64,000 nt of DNA from the NCBI GenBank assembly GCA_029339505.1, contig JAQISU010000155.1, forward strand, positions 17,213,501 through 17,277,500, in the 5' to 3' direction. The stretch is from Unio delphinus. Taxonomy: Eukaryota > Mollusca > Bivalvia > Unionida > Unionidae. The position numbers were made by a program, and so were the translations under genes. The notes beneath the pieces are model-generated. The model worked only from the letters and a program-made list of their open reading frames with translations, was not told where the DNA came from and made no database searches. This document shows, piece by piece, positions 45,401 to 56,807 of the stretch (positions within the stretch are counted from its first letter, which is position 1; every line of letters begins with the position of its first letter).

Positions 45401-48332
45401 TGCTGTGGTAACAGAAATTGCAGATTTAATATATTACTTTATTCAGAGAACCATGCATTGGTACAGACACGTGTCTAATTTATATATACATGTATAATCT
45501 ATTGCATGAAAAGAGTATCAACACCGTGTACTCACCAGTGAATCTTGTAACATACACTGAATCCATAATACAAATATTTCCATCGAAAATATCCACACAA
45601 GGATGTAAAATATTCAATAATTTTGTCACAGATCATTATGTGACTGAATTCAATGAAAAGAAAATAACAAAAATTACATAACGGGTGTACCTAATGAATG
45701 ATTTAATAGTACATGTCCGTAGATTAAATAATGGAAGCTAAAGTGTATTCTTATAATAACTACGTGTACATCTCATTATCTTTCTGTCTCTGAATTCAGT
45801 CATTGTAAATTTCAGCACATTTTCCCACCCAAGCTGCTAGTCAAAGTCCTTTGAACTTGCCGCCCAGCTATTGCGTCATGTTCTTTTGATGTACTCTAAT
45901 ACAGCAGGCGAACTGGCTGAATTTTAACCACTGAATTATGTCACTGTTTAGCTCGGCAGTTCACTTTGATGATAAACAATGTACTTAAATTGATTGATTT
46001 ATACATTCTGGTGAGAATCTTTTATCAACCCCTGCATTGGCTATTGCTTAGTTGTGTATGAAATTAAGAGAACATATATCGGAGATTATTAGAGCAACGA
46101 TTGTATTCAGAATGCATTCAAGACAAACACAAAGTAGACACAATGGCTTCATTACTCAGGAATCAGTAATTATAATATTGACACTTATGAGCAGTAATTT
46201 TTCAACAATAAACAAAGATCAAAGTTCTCAGTAGGCCCAGCAATTGGTTCGTATTTCCGACGTTTATTTTGGCACAAAACTAGAAGAAATTTGATAATAC
46301 ATTTTCTACACGTTCTTTTTTGCACTGTTTAGACGAATATGAGAATGATAATTAAACTCTTGACGTATTTTTTTTTCATACTTAAAAATTTTTTTTTTGT
46401 TTTTTTTGGGGGGGTCTTTGAGAAAAATACCTGTAATAAATTACCCGAAATTTCGGGAGCCATGCCACGACCGGGTTATATCCGAATTTGGGTTATAGCG
46501 GGGCGGGTTATAGCGGGGTCCCACTGTATTATAACAAGAAAAACCTTTTAATAATTAATGTTAGTTTTAAATGATATTAAATGAAGATATTAAATGCTTT
46601 GAAGTATGTAGCTTTATTACTACGTACATTACATATACTTCTCACAAAAATTTAGTCCCCCTCAGAAAAGCCCACCCTTCTTATAAGACCACTTTCCCGG
46701 TGCAGAAATGGTGACTGTATAAGAGAGAGACCACTGTAGATAGATGGGAAATCAGATTAATAGATCCCATATATTGAAACATATTTAATGGCTGTAAATG
46801 ATTGTTATTTTTATAAGACACAGCCATTTCATTTGTGCTTAAACTTTTAGATGAGGAAGGGGGTTCTAATGTATTCATAGATGGATCATTGCTTGTTCTA
46901 TCTTTATGCTTTGCTTTGTATATCAAACAGAAATATAATAAATCTTGTATGAAATAAATAAAACTGAATTAAGAGAAGATAGATTGCTCCATCAATCGTT
47001 ATGTCAGCAGTAGCCCAAAAAAATTAAATCCAGAGTTTTGCTTTTAGTTCTATTTTGCTTAATATTGTGATGTTCCTCTTTTTAAGCATCATCATTATAG
47101 CTGTATTTATTTTTAAATCACTCTGATCGTGTTTTATATGCCCCACTTTAACATTGGTAGGGACATATAGTTCATCACTACATAGATTTGTCCATTTAGA
47201 TAGAAACCTCTTGATTGTTTACTTGATAGTTCAGAGGCCACAATGACTATAAAATGACAAACAAATTTCTCACAATAACTTCGTTTCTGCAACAGTTACT
47301 TTGACCAAACATGTTAGAATAATTGAGCTGGATAAATGAAAGAGATCTTTTGCCTTTTGAATCGAAACGTCAAAGACTAATGAAGCTCTGGATGGATGTT
47401 CCTGACAAAACTAATCTTGCTTTGTCAGAAATGGAAGTAACTTCAACACCAATAAGATAAGGAAATTTCCTAAACAGTATCATATGTTTGGTGGGCATGC
47501 AATGTATTGTTCACAAAATTCCTTTTGTCATGTTTTAGAAAAAGTTAGAATAATCTACATCAAGACCCACCCAAAAGAAATAAGACTGATGTTATAATAT
47601 TACTCAGGGGGCCCCGAGTGGCCGAGTGGTCTAAAGCGCTTTCCGTTACGGATCACTGTCATCTCACCTCTGTCTGCATGTGTTCAAGTCTAAGATTCGG
47701 CTAATGTAGTTATGTGAGAAAGCTTCCCAGTAGCTTCTCGTGGGTCAGTGGTTCTTTCCAGGGGTTCCTGGGTTCTTCCTCCATCAGTAATATTGGCTAC
47801 CATGTATAGCCTATTGTGTGCTGAATAATGGCGTTAAACCTTACAACAACAACATAATTTTGTTCCGTCCTGTTTTAGGAATAGAAAATATGATGAACAT
47901 TTTATGCATCGAGTCAATGTAGTTTTCAGCCACTTTAGTTAACTTTTTTGTTCTTTAAATGTTTAACTAAAATGTATACTGATGATTTATGTCAACAATT
48001 TATTATTTTATTCACTGATTAGATCATTTCCTGATTGTATTATCAATGCATGAACAATCTCATTTTTACTGTTAAATGTTATTTAGATTTCACCTGTGGC
48101 ATTTTCCCAAATTTCATCTATCAAGGTCATCTTAAAATTATGGCATGTTTGTTGCCTGTAGTTAAAATATCTTCAACAATTTCCAACTGGATGTCTTGGA
48201 TTATTTTACATTATTCCAGATAAAACCCAATACAATAATAGGTTTAGATGTATCTTTAATAACCCTTATCATTCTTCTTATTTTTTGCAGGATGAGTTGT
48301 CACAGAGGTTAGCAAAATTAAGGAATATGTAG
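31017..48332 (+). CDS. CHMP1B: CHMP1B (ESCRT-III charged multivesicular body protein 1), complete, 7 exons, 197 aa
   Basis: ESCRT-III subunit of the Snf7 family, which helps recruit and respond to the VPS4 ATPase in membrane scission at endosomes, midbody and nuclear envelope. Exons: 31017-31023, 32943-33040, 33804-33950, 35495-35563, 41748-41899, 44976-45054, 48291-48332. All introns are GT/AG and the sum is 594 nt (human CHMP1B is 199 aa). It starts [20 protein letters not shown]. The basic alpha1-alpha2 region is residues 1-84 ([33 protein letters not shown]). The middle has [17 protein letters not shown] and [17 protein letters not shown]. The C-terminal [13 protein letters not shown] is a MIM1 motif for the VPS4 MIT domain. 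LFNLKFAAK and the acidic C-terminal half favour CHMP1B over CHMP1A. The start has A at -3 and G at +4. Confidence 0.95.
31024..32942 (+). other. CHMP1B intron 1
   Basis: 1.9 kb. Its only visible structure is the hairpin at 31095-31191. Confidence 0.65.
31095..31191. repeat. 97-bp hairpin with 20-bp perfect arms
   Basis: cctagtcctacatgtaagac (31095-31114) pairs perfectly with gtcttacatgtaggactagg (31172-31191). A second inner pair, atagcac (31115-31121) with gtgctat (31139-31145), adjoins the left arm. It sits 72 bp into CHMP1B intron 1. Confidence 0.93.
32943..33040 (+). CDS. CHMP1B: CHMP1B coding exon 2
   Basis: 98 nt, phase 1 to 0. Encodes [18 protein letters not shown] then [14 protein letters not shown]; the basic N-terminal helix that contacts membranes in ESCRT-III proteins. 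Acceptor TATACAG, donor AAG/GTACAT. Confidence 0.96.
33041..33803 (+). other. CHMP1B intron 2
   Basis: Consists mainly of the long TA microsatellite (33302-33457). Confidence 0.7.
33302..33457. repeat. (TA)n microsatellite, about 156 bp
   Basis: Uninterrupted ta except for a central agatatacatgtatat. The self-complementary tract may form a cruciform and is open in several frames on both strands (YIYIYI). Confidence 0.98.
33804..33950 (+). CDS. CHMP1B: CHMP1B coding exon 3
   Basis: 147 nt, 49 codons, phase 0/0. [49 protein letters not shown]. Nearly invariant in the family. Acceptor CTGTAG, donor CAG/GTAATA. Confidence 0.97.
33951..35494 (+). other. CHMP1B intron 3
   Basis: 1.5 kb of AT-rich sequence. 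I see no repeat or gene in it. Confidence 0.55.
35495..35563 (+). CDS. CHMP1B: CHMP1B coding exon 4
   Basis: 69 nt, 23 codons, phase 0/0: [20 protein letters not shown] then MEK. Acceptor TTTTGAAG, donor AAG/GTAAGG. Confidence 0.95.
36568..36700 (+). repeat. Dispersed repeat, copy 2 (partner at 27493)
   Basis: Shares agtgctaaaaaaatctgata, cctgatgc, gattgggc and ctgtatttt with 27493-27640. Confidence 0.6.
37810..37836. repeat. Short (GT)n tract inside the hAT element
   Basis: ttttgtgtttgtgtgtgtgtgtgtgtttaa; a short microsatellite within the transposon's 5' region. Confidence 0.9.
38119..39932 (+). pseudogene. hAT transposase, GTF2IRD2/ZBED-like, inactivated
   Basis: Starts [15 protein letters not shown] degenerate BED zinc finger ([19 protein letters not shown]) has lost its last His. 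Next come the conserved blocks [26 protein letters not shown] (DDE-region DES), [50 protein letters not shown], then the C-terminal dimerisation block [20 protein letters not shown]. Lesions: one extra T in a nine-T run (38200-38210), TAG at 38459, a frameshift near 39010-39045, TAG at 39228, and frameshifts near 39530-39570 and 39640-39700. It cannot make a functional enzyme. The family call is from remembered vertebrate and invertebrate GTF2IRD2/EPM2AIP1-like transposases. Confidence 0.92.
39871..40217. repeat. 75-bp near-perfect inverted repeat, 197-bp spacer
   Basis: The left arm 39871-39945 and right arm 40143-40217 are reverse complements at 72 of 75 positions. The left arm is the 3' end of the transposase frame, so the right arm is an inverted duplicate of coding DNA. 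The terminal 5 bases beyond (ggact and tgact) still partly match. Confidence 0.95.
41748..41899 (+). CDS. CHMP1B: CHMP1B coding exon 5
   Basis: 152 nt, phase 0 to 2: [51 protein letters not shown]. Acceptor TTCCGTAG, donor GG/GTTAGT. Confidence 0.96.
42183..42510 (-). mobile_element. SINE family B, fullest copy
   Basis: On the minus strand it starts cgctccagtggtgttgtggt (A box-like region), then cagagcatccgcctcggaag and the B box-like gggtttaagtcc. A conserved central body follows, with the tail gactgaaatattgttaaagc and a caac-rich end (caatcaaccaaccgaccaac). It is tRNA-derived and probably mobilised by a LINE partner. Confidence 0.92.
44578..44825. repeat. About 27-bp degenerate tandem repeat, about 8 copies
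   Basis: Unit ccttcatacccaaacattgtgagga with variable spacing; one copy is followed by a C-rich run (gacccccccctccccc). Confidence 0.88.
44976..45054 (+). CDS. CHMP1B: CHMP1B coding exon 6
   Basis: 79 nt, phase 2 to 0: [20 protein letters not shown] then QASQEQ. This is the linker before the C-terminal helix. Acceptor ACATTTAG, donor CAG/GTAAGA. Confidence 0.95.
45200..46526 (+). mobile_element. 1.33-kb non-autonomous pogo/Tc1-like element
   Basis: CAGTGGGACCCCGCTATAAC is present at the left end and, inverted, at the right end (20 of 20 bases), flanked by TA on both sides (45198-45199 and 46527-46528). The right subterminal region repeats gggttatagcgggg. No transposase reading frame exists, so it is non-autonomous. 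A G12 run (45314-45326) and T/G runs (46388-46417) lie inside. Confidence 0.92.
47608..47855 (+). mobile_element. SINE family A, copy 2
   Basis: Head ggccccgagtggccgagtgg (A box tggccgagtgg), degenerate B box gtgttcaagtc, then aagcttcccagtagcttctc, cctgggttcttcctccat and the tail tggcgttaaaccttacaaca followed by acaac. Confidence 0.93.
48291..48332 (+). CDS. CHMP1B: CHMP1B coding exon 7 with stop
   Basis: [13 protein letters not shown] and TAG. The ELxxRLxxLR pattern is the MIM1 motif. Acceptor TTTTTTGCAG. Confidence 0.96.
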   Translation, partial: DELSQRLAKLRNM

Positions 48333-48422
48333 ACAAGTGTATTCTGGGATGCAATTTCAGAAATCCCTAAGGGATCAGGCATCATCATTGGAGTGCTAAT
48401 TTAATGCTTAGTGCATAGGATG

Positions 48423-48428
48423 AATAAA
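48423..48428 (+). terminator. Candidate poly(A) signal AATAAA for CHMP1B
   Basis: First AATAAA after the stop codon, 91 bp downstream. Others follow (for example about 48568), so the actual 3' end is uncertain. Confidence 0.4.
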
Positions 48429-48937
48429 CAGTGACTATTGAATACAGATTCTGAGGACTTGGATGTGCCAGTGTACCATGTATATCAGCTAGTAATAATA
48501 CATATATAAACCCACCTGTGAAATATACATGTCAGCTCCATCATTTATTTTGCACCACACAGACTTAAAATAAATTCAGACATTGACACTCTTTCTCTGG
48601 ACAAATTATGTGAAATTTGTCCTACACAAAGTATATGTTTCCCATTAATTGAATAACCTGTGAAGGATGAGACAAATCATTTTTACAGCTGTGACTTTGA
48701 TGGTGATACTATTATCATTGTTATAATTTTTTAAACTTTTGTTATAAGTCTTGCATTGAAGTGAAACCTAGGAATTCTATTATTATACACCTGTAGTTTT
48801 TATCCAGGTATGCCTTGGTGTTCTTATCCCATCAGCTCAAGCTGAATGCTGCATTATCATTTACAGGCAAGACACTTTTCTTGAAAAATATTCATGTTGC
48901 TTTAGTATCATCAGTATTCATGGGAGGGGGCAATTTT

Positions 48938-49005
48938 CGTGGTTTTGTTGTTGCCACAATCCACGAGTTTAAGTCCCCAACAAAACATGAGCCACTTAGG
49001 ATGAT
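48938..49005. repeat. Possible MITE fragment, 'ttttcgtgg' type
   Basis: ttttcgtggttttgttgttg and ccacgagtttaagtccccaa are words I associate with a MITE common in bivalve genomes. No ends or target duplication are visible. Confidence 0.3.
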
Positions 49006-49929
49006 TACCGCTCTCCCGCCCCCCATTTTCTTACAGTGTTCCATTCTTAGAGATTAACACAGCTACTTGTATTTGATAAATCAAGATCAATACTGTAATT
49101 TGGTAATTAAATGTTAGCTTTTACATGTATTTGTTTTATTTTTTAAACCTTTTGAAGAAAGAATTATAAATCTTTTTATATTCTTTCAATGTACACGTTT
49201 GATAAGGTACTGTATCCGATAGCTGTAATTTTATACTCACTGCCTTAAATTGATATGTGAGGTAATGATAGAGAGAAATTATAGAAAAAGCATAAGGTAT
49301 TAAAACAATAGTAATACTAAAAATGAAAGAAAGAATAATACAAAATAACAATATATAAAAATACTGCGTCATTACCTGCTTGGTAAGCAAGTGCCTGTGC
49401 CGGGTTCGCAGCTTCTGATGGGTTAGGAAGTCGGGGTACCAAGGAAGATCTAAGTTTAATTATAATTAATCATAATTACTCGTATGTCACTGTGTTAATG
49501 CCATGATAGTCATCAAGTACTGATGATGGAGCTTGATGGACAGGGTTTTACAGTAAGAGATCATTCATATGTACTTTAAAAACTTATTGGTCTGGTTTTG
49601 TTGGCTGCATCAGCTTCCTTTGATGTTGAACACTCAAATGAAAACATGGTGAAACTGATTAATCTTGGCAGGTGTTTTATTTGTACTCATAGATGGAAGT
49701 ATTGTTTTAGTGCTGTTGGCTGTGTCGGCTTTGACTGATGTTATTCACTTGGTCAAAAGGACGAAGTAAGTATTGAACTTGCCAGGTTTTTGATTTGTAC
49801 TCGTACAGGTGGTAGTATTGTATTAAACATTAATGTGACACATAGTTTTTTTTCTTTTGTATTCTTTATTTTGGGTATTTGTAGAGGTTAAGTGATGAAA
49901 TTCAATATCTACTAATATGCAAACTTTGA

Positions 49930-50030
49930 CAGTCCAAACCACGAATTTAAGTATCCACGAAAATGCCCTTTTATTAAAAATACAAAATCAACGAAAATTG
50001 AGCCCAATGAAAATAAATGATAATACAGTA
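49930..50030 (-). repeat. MITE fragment, same 'cgtgg' type
   Basis: ccaaaccacgaatttaagta then tccacgaaaatg and caacgaaaattgagcccaat, ending taatacagta, which may be one terminus. Confidence 0.4.
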
Positions 50031-51442
50031 TTTATAAATCTTCCTCAGAATTGCTTTCTTGAAATTTACTGAGTGTTTGGAAGAATTCGCTCATGCTTTG
50101 CAACCCTTCACACAAATATATGAGTGAACTAGTGGAATCTTCAAGCCCTGCCTTGTCCAGGTCTTTACTTTTCATAAAATTGCCTTAATTGGAGTACCCT
50201 TTCGTACTATATAGTGTTTCTCTACTTGATTTGTCTGGGATTATTCTCTCAGTATTGAAATATACAAATTTGCATAATGAAATGAGATAATGCAGATTCA
50301 TTGTATGCAGCAAAATACACACTGGAAAATTGCATTGTCAGGAAAATAAGATGGGCTCTCTGAAATATTGTCAAGATTATAAATGGAGTCCAGTGTATCT
50401 CATCTCTATAGCATCAGTTTTTATTTTGCATTTCATCAAATATTTGTAATTTTTACCTACAATCATAACAGTTGGGGATTATTAGGCCACTGTCTGGTTT
50501 GTTTCAAAAAAACAACTAAATTGGATCATTATATACTTTGAAGTTAGAAATTGTTGATTGGTTGAGCTCCAGTCTCGGTGCTACTAATGTGGACATTTTG
50601 AGAAAGCTTGGAAGGAGTTTCCTGTGGTAGTTCTTCCTGGTGTCTTTCCAGGGGCTTCTTGCGCCAAATACACAAGCCAAAAAGTATATCATTATGCTGA
50701 AAACAGTCACTAAAGCCTCCAAAAACTACAAAATTCTGGCTGCCATTGTAGTCCTTATGAATTTTCACTTCATTTTACATCAAAAACTGCTGTCATTGGT
50801 AGTCATTAACCTGTTTGATATGTACCTGACAAATTCTGTTAACTTCTAGTTTTGTACTTAGTTACTATGGCTTAAGCAGTAATTTAGAAGAATCTCATTT
50901 CAAATTTACAGTTTGGTATCTCATCCTAACCAAATAAAGTCAAAATATATTAACAGCATAAATGAATAGGCAATGCATTTTCTGATTGTTTTTCACAAAT
51001 AAAATAGGAGAAAGGTCAAACTACCATGTCTAAAATGTTCCATGAAAGTAAAGCAAACTTTATATTTTGTCTCACTCAGAATTATAGCAAAAGTAGAAAT
51101 ATTAAGTGATAACATTAGTGTGTCTAGTTAAATGTTAATTATCACATACTTTACCATTTAGTTTGTACATACTATTTTGCTTTGATGTATCAAAATCTCA
51201 GAAATGTACACCAAGAAAGTTCGAGTTAGTTTAATATTTAAATTCTTGTAAATGGCCTAAGTAAGTTAATTTTGATCAAGTCCAATTCCAATTAACATTC
51301 ATATTACCTAACCATACTGATTTCATGTTACCATATGTAAAATTAACTATATCCAATAGTATTGTATCTTAGTTTCATTCAGGATACATGCATTTTGTCT
51401 TAGCAACATTTGTCAGAGCAAATAAATGCTCATTACTGATTC

Positions 51443-51466
51443 AGAGAGAGAGAGAGAGAGAGAGAT
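51443..51466. repeat. (GA)n microsatellite
   Basis: gagagagagag tract of about 24 bp. Confidence 0.95.
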
Positions 51467-53442
51467 TAATGTTTGCATTCTATCTGTAATGTATGTATTG
51501 GAAATTGTACTTTGTGTTAAAGGATATGATTATGTGTAAAATCAAACTTGTAAATTAAAATGTGTATGAAAACATTTTATTTAAGCTAGTAATCATTACT
51601 TGTTCAAATAAAAATGATTATTCAGTCTTGTTGCTTAGTTAGATATATGTAACCATTTTTTTTTATTGCCCAAGATCAGTCATATGCTCGCTGTGGAAAG
51701 CATGCTTTTCATTACTTGTACATATTTTGTTTGGTGGTAATATAAGTATTGTGAAATACATTATAATATAGCAGAATTTAGCTAAATCTTTTGAAATACA
51801 AGATCTTACAATTAAGGTATAATGGATACATCAAGTCATGCTTTCATTAATTGTTTGTTGTATAGCATACATGATACAGGACTATTAGTGGACATTCTCT
51901 TTCTGCCCAATGTTTGGTTTGATCGCAGTCCTCGTATCAGTATAAACTGAATTTAACCATTCCCACAATTCTGTGGTATACATTATGGATCCTTGTCAGA
52001 CACAGCCAAATTCTTGTCAGACACATTCATGTCTTCTTAAACAGACTGTCATTTATTGTTCTGCTGTAATATAATGACACAACATGGAGTAATTTATTGA
52101 TGATGTAGACTATCACATCAACAAGACCCTGAAGTAGAGGCCTTATTAATTGAGATATCTTCAGAATGCTAAATTAATTAATTTGCTCTTTCTTTTCTCC
52201 TATCCCTCAACTGTAGGATTATTTTAACTTGAAAATCATGCTCTTGCTATAAAGTGTTAAACAGATACAATAACATTTAGTACATTTACTTCTATGTCAC
52301 AGATCTTTAAGCTACAAGTGATGTAATAAAAAAAAAAAGAAGAAGAATATTTTCAACAGACTTTGATTTTTGCTTAATCAAATGTTACTGGATAAAATTT
52401 CAGACTTTGCACAGAAACTTGACTTTCTTCATTAAAATATTTCAAGAAAAATGGCCAGATATAGCCAGTTGAATGTTGGTCCTCTGAAAATCCTAGGATT
52501 ATCTCCCTTAGACAAAAAACGTTTTATTTTATTTTTTATTTTTAACAAATAATTAAAAACTAATTTCTGTGTCAGCAGCAAACAAGAGTGAAAATTATAC
52601 CAATTTATTTCTTTTTTCATTTTTTCCTTTGTAGTTTTGCCTCTGTATACAGTTCTTAAAGAAAGAAAACTTCATGTAGATTTCTTAAACATTCACATGT
52701 TTTGTGTTCATTATTGTGCTTGCGTTTTGATAAATGTACCTGAGTGTCCTGACAGGCACTTTCACTAGTTTTACAACGGATATTTACAGTACTTTCTCAA
52801 TTTGATCTGTAAATACCAAGAGCACTATGGATCTACACTGATTATATACACAATCTTCTTAATTTTATACAATGATTCTTATATTTTTGTCTATCAGGTC
52901 CTTGCCCTCTTTGAACAATGATTTAACTAAAAAAATTGCAGATAAAAAACATAGTTCATTCATAAATTATGGTTCATTTCTTTCTAGGACTTTACAATAT
53001 ACTGCTTGAACATGATGATTTCCGGTATAGATATACAGGTACCAAGAAGTATATAATCCAGTCATAAATAATTCAAACATTTTATTGACATATTTTTTAA
53101 AATTGTATTAGCCCTCAACACCCACCCACCCCCATTTGCCTTCTAGTGCGGCTTCATGTGATATATAGTCGTTCAAAAGTATGCACATGGATGTATGTCA
53201 GAATTATCTCAATGTGAATTTACATCATTTATCAAGCCATTCTGTTCAAGATGATTATTTGTTATGCCAGCTCTTTATGTTGCAGCTTCTGTCTATGATT
53301 GAACAAAATTAACTTCAATTTGACATTCAGAACAATTATTTAACAGCAACACATTTTCTCATCTTCACAAACATACATACAGCAGTGATACAAAATTATT
53401 AATTTACTGATGGGTTTTGCGAAGACAAATAAACAACTTAAC

Positions 53443-53492
<50 letters not shown>
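53443..53492. repeat. (TA)n microsatellite
   Basis: About 50 bp of uninterrupted ta. Confidence 0.96.
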
Positions 53493-53495
<3 letters not shown>

Positions 53496-53804
53496 TTGAT
53501 TCAGAAAAAAGTAATGGTAATATATTTTCAAGCTGCATCCTTCGCGACTGTTAAAACATCAATTCGATGTACTTGCATTATTGTTGGCAATAAAATTAAA
53601 CATAAATTGAAAGAATTGTTTGCATAAAAATCAAACCTCCATAGCACAATTTTAGTGTTGAGATTTGCATTAAATTTTTCAAGATTGACCAATTTCTGCT
53701 AACCAATCAGTAATCAACTAAAACAATCTATTATTTTGTGCACACGATGTCTAGTAATGTCTTCCAGTAATATTTAGTGAACTGTCTTTTTTGTTATTAT
53801 AATA

Positions 53805-54045
53805 CAGTCCTACCCACTTATATCGACATCACTATGTCGAAAAGCTGCCTATTTCAACAATAAAGCAAAGTCCCAGTCCCTTTTTCTACAATTACTACCA
53901 AAATTGCCATGCCTTTGCAAATGTCAAGAAAGAAAAAAAAATGTAAATGTCGACAGAAGTCCTTGGTCCCAGCTGGAAGAAATCGTTTGCTTTCTAATCA
54001 TTTATGTCGGCAAGTTGCCAGTTCTGACCCATACTTTGTACCATA

Positions 54046-54050
<5 letters not shown>
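53805..54050 (+). mobile_element. Possible pogo-like element, left end only
   Basis: Begins TA/cagtcctacccacttatatc then gacatcactatgtcgaaaag; later atgtcgacag and tatgtcggcaagttgcc recall the same tcg-rich subterminal words. No right terminus was found before the TA tract. Confidence 0.35.

Positions 54051-54111
<61 letters not shown>
54050..54111. repeat. (TA)n microsatellite
   Basis: About 60 bp of ta. Confidence 0.96.
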
Positions 54112-54114
<3 letters not shown>

Positions 54115-56744
54115 TGGTCTGTTGTGTCAAATGCTGCAGACAAATTAAGAAGGGTGAAGACTAATCTTTCCGCTATCCAAAGCAGACAAAATGTCATTAA
54201 ATACTTTCAGAAGAGTACTTTCAGTACTGTGGCAAGGGCGATATGCAGAACATTGATAAAAAGGACTGTTTGAATTCAGATGAGATACAAGTTGGGTTAG
54301 AAATTTTTTTTAAAAGATTTTTTTATGTGAACGAGAGATTAGAAACTGAATTCACTAAAATCCAACTATCAACCTATTATTCTAAGTTGCTAATTGAAAA
54401 TTTTCAGAGGAGTTTAAAACATTATGAAATAAATCCCAAAAAATCACAAGTCTAAAAGTATAGAATTTAGCAGCAATAGTCTGTATTAAGTTGATTTACC
54501 CAAAAGTCTCGATGTATCACAATGATATAATCTACAATATATTTGAATGAATCCTCATTAATTCCAAAGCAGTATAGCAGTCCCTTAGTCAATGAGCACT
54601 TTGTAACTCAAATTAATAATTTAAATGATTTCTGTCAAATTATAACTGAACACAACTAACAATGATTCGACAGATTGATCTCAAAGTAGGAAATAATGTT
54701 TGTTTACCTAGACCTTTTATAAAAAAAAACCTTAGATGCAATCACATGAGCAGAATGTGGGTCAAAAGTTCACTTCTAGAACATTCCCAGTTTTGTAAAT
54801 AAGGATTGACCTTGAACTGAAATATCCGTAAAGAACTTAATAAAAAGTGACAATAGTCAGGTTCATAATTCTACCCTCTTTTACAGTCTAAGATCAAGTA
54901 TACTATACAAATTATATATAACAAATACGTTAGATTTTTTCAATTTAGAGGGGGACAGTTATTTGTATTTATTGTAGACTGAAGATATTACTTCAAATGC
55001 AATTATAAATGCTCTCCAACAGAGAATAACTTTTGAACAATACCAGCACATTTATAGGGACTGATGTTGAGTGTTTAGCGAGCACGAAACAACAAAGATC
55101 TCCTTACTTTTATACTTTTTCGATATCTCAAATGTATACGTTATTTTGTAAGGGATGGATACTTTACTGAACTGAACAATGCCTTACTCTCTTCAAATTA
55201 AGGGTATGCAAAAGAAAGATTTGTGTTTCAACAATGTTCGGATAACATAAATATAATTATTCTCCATTTATAGGTCACTTGTTTTGCGTCGTGATACAAG
55301 TAAGAAGACGATCTCTAAGTAAGAACGAAGAGCGTATACATAAAACCCCAACATGTGAATGAACATGTCTTATATAAATTTTAACACGAAAATGCAGCCC
55401 TTTGTCTCCCAGAATAAGGTCATCTCAGAAAATAAAATGCTCGGACTTTTTTTTAGACCTGAGTCGAGGACTGTCACGTGTACATCTATTTTAAAAGGAT
55501 CAATAACTGTGACGAATATAAGCACCGCCAAATTCAACAGTATTAACCGTTTCTACACCATTGGTATACTGTTGTATATCTTATTAAAATTAGGAACAAG
55601 AGTTTGAAAAGAATCTTCAAATTGGCCTTTTCAAGTGTTGAGATCGTGAAGAGGTTCTACGTTATAGCGCAAATTAATTGCCATAGACATACCTTTCTAG
55701 TATTACCAGCTCACTGTTAGATTTTCAATCATTACTTTATAGTTGTGTCAGTCTCCAAACAAGCCTTAGTCCATTTCTGCTTTTTTTTTACTTTTGGCAA
55801 TTTTTTTTATATATATTTGATTATATAATGCCGTAATGTATGTGTCTTTCTTAATATTTCCAGAAGGTACAGAATGCCCATAGCTATAAAGTCGGCTAAA
55901 AAGACGTCAACGTTTTATAGCAATTTTTGCTTGTTAACGATCTCATGAGAAAAAGGAATATACACAAAAGTTATTTCTTAAATCAATCCGATAAACGAAA
56001 TGTGACGGTACTTATAACGACAACTCTTCACATGTATCGAAGTTCTTCGTACTTTTCAGGTCACAGAGTTAAACAGATGACGACGTTTACGGAAAGAACT
56101 GAAAGGGTTGTTGCAACACATTTTTTTATATAAAAAATTAGACTTATTTATATGCGTTAAACTTTAATGAAATATATTTTAAATTAACAAATAAAGGAAT
56201 ATCCTAACGCGATTCCCACTAGAAGTCATAATCTTACCCCAAATTTCCAAAGACTCCTATACAACTTCAGTTCTAAATTAGAAAGCCCGACGTGTCCGTT
56301 CTATACATAAATTTTTACTCTAATCAATGCAAGACCTCAGATAAAACAACTTGTCAAATATCAGTAAACCACACCTCTGCAAGGTTTCTCTTAGTCATGT
56401 TTCCGTACCGCCAGCCGTTCACGCTGTAGAAAATTTTACAACCATCCCTAAACAGGGAACCATTTTAACTCCGCCACCTTAGGCCAGTCAATTAATGGTT
56501 TCCATGCCCATTTCGCCAAAATAATTGCACCACATTTGCTACCATGACGACAAAAACGGTGTCTGCCGAGTCCGTTCTTATGTATACCTTTGTGTAATTT
56601 TCCTTCCGTAAATACTGCCACTGCAGTCACACAACCAATGTACACCATTCGATTTTAATAGAGACTATGGTAAGACATGGACACTATCATGCGGTTTTAA
56701 CCTGAATTCACTACAAGTGAACCATGTCATAATTGAAACTCACT

Positions 56745-56746
<2 letters not shown>

Positions 56747-56802
<56 letters not shown>
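56747..56802. repeat. (GA)n microsatellite
   Basis: About 56 bp of uninterrupted ga. Confidence 0.97.

Positions 56803-56807
<5 letters not shown>

Larger units (their letters stand above)
45055..48290 (+). other. CHMP1B intron 6
   Basis: Contains the complete pogo/Tc1-like MITE (45200-46526) and a SINE A copy (47608-47855). I see nothing else of note. Confidence 0.6.
48333..53440. other. Intergenic region downstream of CHMP1B
   Basis: Probably begins with the CHMP1B 3' UTR. It has fragments of MITE-like 'ttcgtgg...ccacgaatttaa' sequence (48938-49005, 49930-50030) and a GA microsatellite (51443-51466). No convincing gene. Confidence 0.5.

Noticed and set aside
47608..47690. Candidate tRNA gene (gagtggccgagtggtctaaagcgc)
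   Set aside because: The A and B boxes belong to a SINE; no complete cloverleaf or acceptor stem is formed and near-identical copies occur at 28062 and 60181.
56448..56648. 66-codon minus-strand frame (MVYIGCVTAVAVFTEGKLHK...)
   Set aside because: Amino-acid composition looks fairly protein-like, but I could not match a family, and no splice partners or conserved motifs are visible.
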